A program made the position numbers and the translations under genes. This document shows positions 58,801-64,000 of a stretch of DNA of 64,000 bases, in pieces. This DNA comes from Ecdyonurus torrentis. Its lineage: Eukaryota; Arthropoda; Insecta; Ephemeroptera; Heptageniidae. The notes beneath the pieces are model-generated. The model searched no databases. It saw nothing but the letters and a program-made list of their open reading frames with translations, and was not told the DNA's origin. Positions within the stretch are counted from its first letter, which is position 1. Every line of letters starts with the position of its first letter. The DNA is taken from the NCBI GenBank assembly GCA_949318235.1, contig OX439135.1, positions 18,763,616 to 18,827,615 on the forward strand, in the 5' to 3' direction.

Positions 58801-61800
58801 TGCTTCTCTCAAATGAACGCATTCAAGGACACAAATGTTTACTGATAAAATATAAAGTAATAAAAATTCTACCCCACCCCCAATGAAATGCAAAACTGAC
58901 AACTTCTAATTTTATACATCACGCGCCGCACGTGTTCACAAAAACTCTCCTTATTTTTGATCTAGTATAGTGCGCGTGACCTTGGTGACCTCTGCTGCAC
59001 CAAACAGATTCTTTCTATTGCAAATGACCAAACTCCAGCATCAAAACAACTAACACTTTTCCTTGTTTCATCTCTCTCCCCTCCACTCTATATTTTACTG
59101 AAACTCTTTCTATTATTTTTTTTTTCTTTATTTTACCTAAAATTTTGAACATATGAAAATTTAATTAGGCATTTCATTACGGGCGCATACTATACTTAAA
59201 GAATAAAAAATTAAAATTAAAAATAAGAATACCCGAAAATATCAACAAAAACACCGATATTATTTAATTAAAACAATACGCTTTCAAATAGCGCATACCG
59301 AGAAAATTAAACTAAACCCAATCTCGGTTTCTCGGTTATGACTCGCTACGTTATAATATCACCCGCTTTAAAAAAAAGAAAAAACAGAAAAAAAAAGAAA
59401 AAATTGAAAGTCACGTGGTTTTTGTTGATTTTTTCAAATATTTTACAAAATTTAAAACTTATAAATACGCTCCCTCCTCATCTTCTTCTGGTTCGTCATC
59501 TTTAGACGATTGATGTAGTGCATTGTAGTTTCTCCTCCAGAAGTTTCTTTGTCGTCTGGTCCACAGTCCACGTAGCAGTATTGATGGAAAGCTGCCATCC
59601 ATAGTCTGTAGACTCAACGCTCCTCCACCTTTCTCCTCCGTGGTCCCCAACACCTCTTTTATAATCTCTCTATTTACCTCCTGTAAATAGGTTTTGTTGG
59701 TAATTTGATCACATCTGATTACCAACCAATCTCCTCCTTGGTCCTTACTATTGCAAAATTTTGACTTTCACTCAACACTTTTTTAATCCCGTCTGCCCAC
59801 TATTGCGCTCAATGAACAAACATGACTATTTACGGTGTCAAATGAAATATAATACTGTTTTGTGACAATAGAATTAAGTTTCAAAATGCGAGCTTTTTAT
59901 ATTTTAAAACGCCGCTGGTTTGACAGGCCCTCACTATAACAAAAGAGGAAATGGGGTGAGATTCAGGGTTGATTGAGAGGTGAAGGATTCCTCTCTGGCC
60001 CTGGTTGGCTGTTGTCTAGGGGTATGTTGGTGATCTCACTTCCATTCCCCTTAAGTATAGGGAAAAATGTTGATTTTGACTTACTATTTTTATATTAAAG
60101 AGGAGATAGGGGTTTCAACTCTTCAATAACAACTCCAAGTTTTTACGTTTTAAAATATGTTTTTTGAATTATTTTATTGTCACAATTTTTGATTACAGTA
60201 TTATTTTTATAAATTTTTATTTTTATATTATTATTTGCCAAAATGTTGATAATTATATTTCCTGAAAATAAGTTTTATTGAATCAAATCAATGCAATGGT
60301 ATGATTTAATTTTTACTACTGCCCGCTGACATACGCAGTACTCTCTCTCTCTCACGTCAACTCCACTAACAGCAAGTTTAATCCCGGACTCAATTAAACT
60401 TAACTGTATATTAATTTTTCTGATTTTATACAATCATTCATTTAATTGTAATTTTCCCAAAATCACAATTAAATCAATAATAGTATCAAATATCAGAAAA
60501 TTGTTGTTGTTGAGCGTTGTTGCACACATCAAGCAGTAAGCTTCCCTCAATCTCAACTTATTATCAGCAAAAAATAACTTTTAAAATAAAAAAATCACCA
60601 ATTACTTAAAACTGATCAATTTATTAATTTACTCAAAAACCTTATTACATAGCCAAATTATCTTATTTTCCAAATTAATTTACTCAAACCTTCAAATTAC
60701 CACTTCATTTCCTTAAATATTGCCAAAAATTTAGTCAACAAAAATCAATCAGCCTATACAATTTTTAATCACTTTTTTAATCCAAAATTTAATCTATTTG
60801 CTGAGTGTAATTTACTGATAAAAGCCAAGCTACTTACTATCAGGAGTTGAGTTTCTACCCATGTTAATCGCCTATTAACATGGGGCTGATCAGTTAAGGG
60901 CTCTTGGCCTGCTGGCGAGTGTGCACTATCACTGACTGTACTTAACAACAACTGGAGAATATCGGTCTCGTCTGCCTATTTATAACCTCTCAGTCCGAGA
61001 AGTGGGGTGTACGCGTCCCTTCCCCACGAGACGCAAAATATTACACACGTGCACGTTCCCCTCTACTCCGGCTTAGGTTTTTTCCCTTCTCTACATCGCA
61101 GTTTGTAGAGAATGTTCTAGAAATTCTATTGCTTTGTTTTAATTTTGAAGGCCATTGATTTGTCTCAAACATGTGGTAAAAATTTAGCTAGATTGATGAA
61201 ATGATAAGCATAGAAAAACTTTACTATAATAAAAACTAACAAGCATATTATTTCAAATATTTATGATTCTTATTGAATTTATTTTTCACTTTTGAATATA
61301 AAAAAATGAACTAATCAAAAATTATTATTAATTTTCCAATCAATAATTAAAATCATTCAATCTAATCCTGTATATTAAAAAATTGAAAGTATATATTCAA
61401 TAAAAATCATTTACAAATTATGCGTCTACTTTTTAAACTATGATTGAATAATATATAAAAACATATTGTGTGCTTGACTGCTATTTTTCTTTTATTTTAT
61501 TGACCAAAATTTATTATGATTTTATTATTATTATTATTTTTTTTTTATCTCAATGTTAATTTTTGCTTCTCTCAAATGAACGCATTCAAGGACACAAATG
61601 TTTACTGATAAAATATAAAGTAATAAAAATTCTACCCCACCCCCAATGAAATGCAAAACTGACAACTTCTAATTTTATACATCACGCGCCGCACGTGTTC
61701 ACAAAAACTCTCCTTATTTTTGATCTAGTATAGTGCGCGTGACCTTGGTGACCTCTGCTGCACCAAACAGATTCTTTCTATTGCAAATGACCAAACTCCA

Positions 61801-63760
61801 GCATCAAAACAACTAACACTTTTCCTTGTTTCATCTCTCTCCCCTCCACTCTATATTTTACTGAAACTCTTTCTATTATTTTTTTTTTCTTTATTTTACC
61901 TAAAATTTTGAACATATGAAAATTTAATTAGGCATTTCATTACGGGCGCATACTATACTTAAAGAATAAAAAATTAAAATTAAAAATAAGAATACCCGAA
62001 AATATCAACAAAAACACCGATATTATTTAATTAAAACAATACGCTTTCAAATAGCGCATACCGAGAAAATTAAACTAAACCCAATCTCGGTTTCTCGGTT
62101 ATGACCCGCTACGTTATAATTGTCACGTGGTTTCCTCTTCCGGCACTTCCTTTTCTGCATTTTGAGTAAACATGAGCAGTCATTGAACAGCACAGTCTTA
62201 TCACGTTGGGTAAAACCATACAAAGACTGGCGGCGTGGCTGTGCTGGCAGTTTGATAACAGCTTGATACGCGAGTGCTATCAGCTCTTGGTTTTCCAAGA
62301 GTCATGTTGTCCTGGTTGCAAAGATCTGATAGTCTTTGATAATGTGTTCAGCCTAAGGTTTGGTAAGCCTCAGGTAATACATTAAAGCCCATAATGAAAA
62401 GGTTTAATCCTGGCTTACAACGAAAGGTATTTTGGCATTATGATACTATTTTCTTCAGTTTGTACAAATATTTAAAATATACATTACCTCAGAATCACAA
62501 TAATGATAAGAGGTGTCGTTTATAGATGTCAGATAATTCAAATAATACATTTTACTTTCAACTAGTTTTGAAACTGCAATATAAAGATACATTATATATA
62601 TATAATATATATGTGACCACGATGGTTGTGCCATGCTGAATAAAATACTGGTTTTGATATTACAATATTTTGGACTAAATCATTACAGAATAATTTTCGT
62701 AATAAATGCGAGAAAAACATGTTCATAATATATATACATACCTTGACTTTCATCAGTCTCCTTAAATATGTAAAAAAATAAAAAAAAATTAAAAAATAAA
62801 TAAATAAAACAAATCATCTAATTATTACTTGCAATTAAATTTTTCATACAGCTAGCTAATATAGTAAGACTTTGTAAAGATGTGTAGCTTGAAAACAAGC
62901 CAGCGAGTTGAGACTAATTAAATCGTAAAAGAAAAGAGATTTTTAAAATAGTAATGTAAAAAGCTAATAATAATGGTTTGTTAAACGCAAACCAGGGCCA
63001 TTAAAGGCAATGCTACAATTTTTTACTTTAAGACTAAAATATAAGTACATTATATAGCATTAAAAAGCTGTGAATTGTATATTTTTTTACTAACTATGAC
63101 TACATATTTGTAGGAAAATAAATTAAAAATACATTTTTGTTTTGATTAGTTGACCTTTAAAAATAAATTTTAGAACAAATTCATGTTATTTATAATTGCT
63201 TGAAGTAAATCAATGTGACACTAATATTATGTAAGATTTTACGATGTATTGATTATTGAAATTTGCTTACATTATAAGTACAATTTAGTGTCATACAGGT
63301 TGGATTTTTACATATGGGATTTTCAGTTGTTGTCACAGGAGCCTGAAATATATATCAAGGGGTAGTCAATGATGGCTATTTTAATATTGATCATCGTGTT
63401 ATTAAAACTCTTGAAAACGCAATCTCAAAATTATAATTATTAAGTCGCTGAGAGCAAAATCCGTTACAGCTACCCAAAACCTATGTCTGAGCTAAACTTG
63501 CTTTAGTATCCTTTTAACCTTGCTAAAACAAGGTTACAACTCATATTTATTATTAGAACTTTTTTTTAAATATTAATATTGAAAAATTAGAATAATTATT
63601 ATGATATTATAATAATTATTGATTGTTTAACATTTATTTATTGCATCATGAATACTACTTTTTAACAAAAAAAAATTGCAGCAATGGCAAAAATAATGCA
63701 ATTTAAATTGTGTTATATATTCTTGCATCATTGAATTAAATTACATAATCGACTTCATTG

Positions 63761-63836
<76 letters not shown>

Positions 63837-64000
63837 GAGAGAGAGAGAAAATTATAAAGATGATTTATGCATTTAGACATACCTCGCAAATGTAATCCAG
63901 ATTTGTCTCACAGTGTACTGGTTCTATTTTCAGTCCATGACTCCAGATTGCAGCTGCACAATGTTTCGTACCAAAGTTATCTTCAGGTTTACCATTTTTC
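49019..64000 (-). CDS. Gene C: multi-CTLD protein with mucin-like tail, 3' part (enters from right edge)
   Basis: Fifteen exons or parts of exons are visible: 63883-64000 (partial), 63271-63342, 62742-62760, 62488-62573, 56602-56707, 55994-56211, 55202-55276, 55102-55117, 53054-53121, 52224-52326, 51444-51519, 50380-50521 and 49019-49537 are the main ones, all in frame. They encode the end of one CTLD, two whole CTLDs and a Thr-rich tail. The gene is a paralogue of A and B in the same orientation, ending 0.87 kb upstream of gene B. The 5.1-kb nested insertion lies in the intron between 56707 and 62488. The 5' end lies outside the window. (Count of listed exons is thirteen; no others were found.). 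Confidence 0.82.
49819..50035. mobile_element. Palindromic MITE, TTCTGAATCGAT ends
   Basis: Inverted ends TTCTGAATCGATTGATATG and CATATCTATCGATTCAGAA, with TGACGTCA at 49897-49904. Confidence 0.65.
50380..55276 (-). CDS. Gene C last CTLD, with a QPD motif
   Basis: Exons 55202-55276 (linker, CSQPDNCPKLN), 55102-55117 (EIDNL), 53054-53121 (YKFLDISCGNVYYIST), 52224-52326 (NAIKLCRDKGFLLLTVDS), 51444-51519 (VVWSSLKKCNNSTWWWCTSG) and 50380-50521 (WFSRQPDNFFENEDCATL, CYEKRFYICE). The C-terminal half is split by a phase-2 intron in a different place from CTLDs 2 and 4 of gene B. It is the only domain seen here with QPD upstream of E-D-C, the galactose-type signature in known CTLDs; a clear WND is absent. 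Confidence 0.8.
50735..50819. repeat. (TA)n microsatellite
   Basis: About 85 bp in the intron that splits the last gene C CTLD. Confidence 0.97.
51711..52113. mobile_element. TTAA MITE, AAAGGCATAGA family, copy 2
   Basis: Bounded by TTAA; contains CACAAAACACTTGATG twice, TGACGTCATAA (51939-51946) and GATCCCATTTCGTG. No ORF. Confidence 0.72.
52191..52218. repeat. (GA)n microsatellite
   Basis: Begins 6 bp past the exon donor at 52224 on the intron side. Confidence 0.95.
53332..53620. mobile_element. Near-perfect palindromic MITE, CACTCTAAAAATTGG ends
   Basis: Inverted arms CACTCTAAAAATTGGTGCAT and ATGCACCAATTTTTAGAGTG extend over about 130 bp each. Confidence 0.82.
53821..54072 (-). pseudogene. 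LINE reverse-transcriptase C-terminal fragment
   Basis: The 83-codon frame includes YNTRITEINPLF and YFLPKLWNQIPYSLKNF, the usual 'N-T-R ... P-x-L-W-N-x-(L/I)-P' end of non-LTR retrotransposon polymerases, and finishes in lysines. No RT catalytic part is attached. A sister fragment is at 35460-35995. Confidence 0.68.
54488..54826. mobile_element. TTAA MITE, AAAGGCATAGA family, reversed copy
   Basis: Starts TTAAAGCAATAGACGAC, contains AAATGGGATCTTCAAAACTG, TGACGTCA (54659-54666) and CCCATCAAGTGTTTTGTG. The right TTAA end is lost. Confidence 0.68.
55732..55810. repeat. (GATT)n array
   Basis: About 20 units in a gene C intron. Confidence 0.97.
55994..63342 (-). CDS. Gene C CTLD, second from the C terminus
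   Basis: Exons 63271-63342 (linker, CKNPTCMTLNC), 62742-62760 (ETDESQ), 62488-62573 (ESKMYYLNYLTSINDTS), 56602-56707 (NIICCLSGMRLLSLE) and 55994-56211 (NMWTSGTNRHCSKYWSWC, NHCNLFKP, YGFICE). The 62488 exon (86 nt) is longer than most of its kind and looks like the CTLD 8 version of gene B. The large intron contains the nested transposon insertion. Confidence 0.8.
57169..59355 (-). repeat. Direct repeat copy 1 (LTR-like)
   Basis: Runs from TATAACAAAAGG to ACGTTATA. Nearly identical to 59935-62118 apart from small differences in the first 200 bp. On the minus strand it has a promoter-like TATAAATAGG (58212-58221) followed by a transcribed-looking region. Confidence 0.8.
59356..59934 (-). other. 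Interior between the direct repeats, with an 88-codon frame
   Basis: The minus strand holds an open frame (59459-59725) containing RQRNFWRRNYNALHQSS and ending in DEPEEDEEGAYL. I do not recognise it; it could be the end of a lost pol gene or a captured exon. An AG acceptor-like CTATTTACAG/GAG lies within it. Near 59370-59400 is a purine-rich run. Confidence 0.4.
59935..62118 (-). repeat. Direct repeat copy 2 (LTR-like)
   Basis: Same sequence as copy 1, offset by 2763-2766 bp, with TATAAATAGG at about 60975-60984 on the minus strand. High identity indicates a young duplication or insertion. Confidence 0.8.
63762..63847. repeat. (GA)n microsatellite
   Basis: About 85 bp with a few variant units, ending 36 bp from the exon at 63883. 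Confidence 0.97.
63883..64000 (-). CDS. Gene C: C-terminal part of a CTLD (cut by window edge)
   Basis: The open frame reads NGKPEDNFGTKHCAAAIW and ends HCETNLDYICE at a GT donor, the normal end of a CTLD exon in this family. The sequence K-P-E-D-N lies where sugar-binding CTLDs carry EPN or QPD, but it matches neither. Confidence 0.78.

Larger units (their letters stand above)
57039..62182. mobile_element. 5.1-kb nested insertion with outer inverted repeats
   Basis: Outer ends of about 60 bp are inverted: left TGTTTACTCAAAATGTGG and right CATTTTGAGTAAACATG, continuing to ACCAYGTGAC. Between them lie two 2.2-kb direct repeats separated by 0.58 kb. The simplest reading is a TIR element into which an LTR-type retroelement inserted. 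No intact transposase or polymerase is present. Confidence 0.6.

Overview
The window is AT-rich nuclear DNA from an animal, most likely an invertebrate; the species is not identifiable from what I can see. Evidence: spliced genes with GT-AG introns, C-type lectin-like domain (CTLD) exons, a Penelope-like retroelement, many TTAA- and 8-bp-target-site transposons, tRNA-derived SINEs, and very long (TA)n, (GA)n, (TTCA)n and (GATTT)n arrays. No bacterial or viral gene organisation is present. GENES: all host genes lie on the minus strand as a tandem family of secreted multi-CTLD proteins. Gene A (4056 down to 1) starts with a signal peptide and runs off the left edge. Gene B (48152 down to 6088) can be read from start to stop: 46 exons whose lengths and phases all fit give 1380 residues with a signal peptide, eight CTLDs and a short Asn/Thr-rich tail. 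Gene C (64000 down to 49019) enters from the right edge with part of one CTLD and two full ones, and ends in a Thr-rich mucin-like tail with an acidic C terminus. Each CTLD comes from the same module: Cys-rich linker exon (phase 0-0), tiny exon (0-1), N-terminal exon (1-0), 'CC' exon (0-1) and C-terminal 'W-x-W-C ... F-x-C-E' exon (1-0). In a few modules the last exon is split in two. Most of the domains lack recognisable EPN/QPD and WND calcium/sugar motifs. Genes A and B share 5' flanks, exon structure and some intron content, so one copied the other. INTRONS AND SPACERS are packed with mobile DNA. 6.5-9.0 kb: a Penelope-like element with an intact RT plus GIY-YIG ORF between perfect 285-bp inverted repeats, in the last intron of gene B. 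13.8-25.5 kb: TTAA MITEs, a hAT-type MITE, other palindromic MITEs and a SINE. 26.7-30.9 kb: a 4.2-kb foldback element with 73-bp tandem repeats in both arms. 35.5-36 kb: a LINE fragment split by a second hAT MITE with a perfect target duplication. 39.3-40.9 kb: a tRNA-like sequence at the tip of a roughly 100-bp hairpin, directly next to a 1.3-kb element with long inverted repeats. 43.2-44.6 kb: a piggyBac-like element. 48.5-49.0 kb: a palindromic MITE ending 14 bp past the gene C stop codon. 57.0-62.2 kb: a nested 5.1-kb insertion with two 2.2-kb direct repeats that look like LTRs. Several unrelated palindromic elements carry the sequence TGACGTCA. Coordinates of exons come from reading splice sites and phases by eye; they have not been checked against transcripts.
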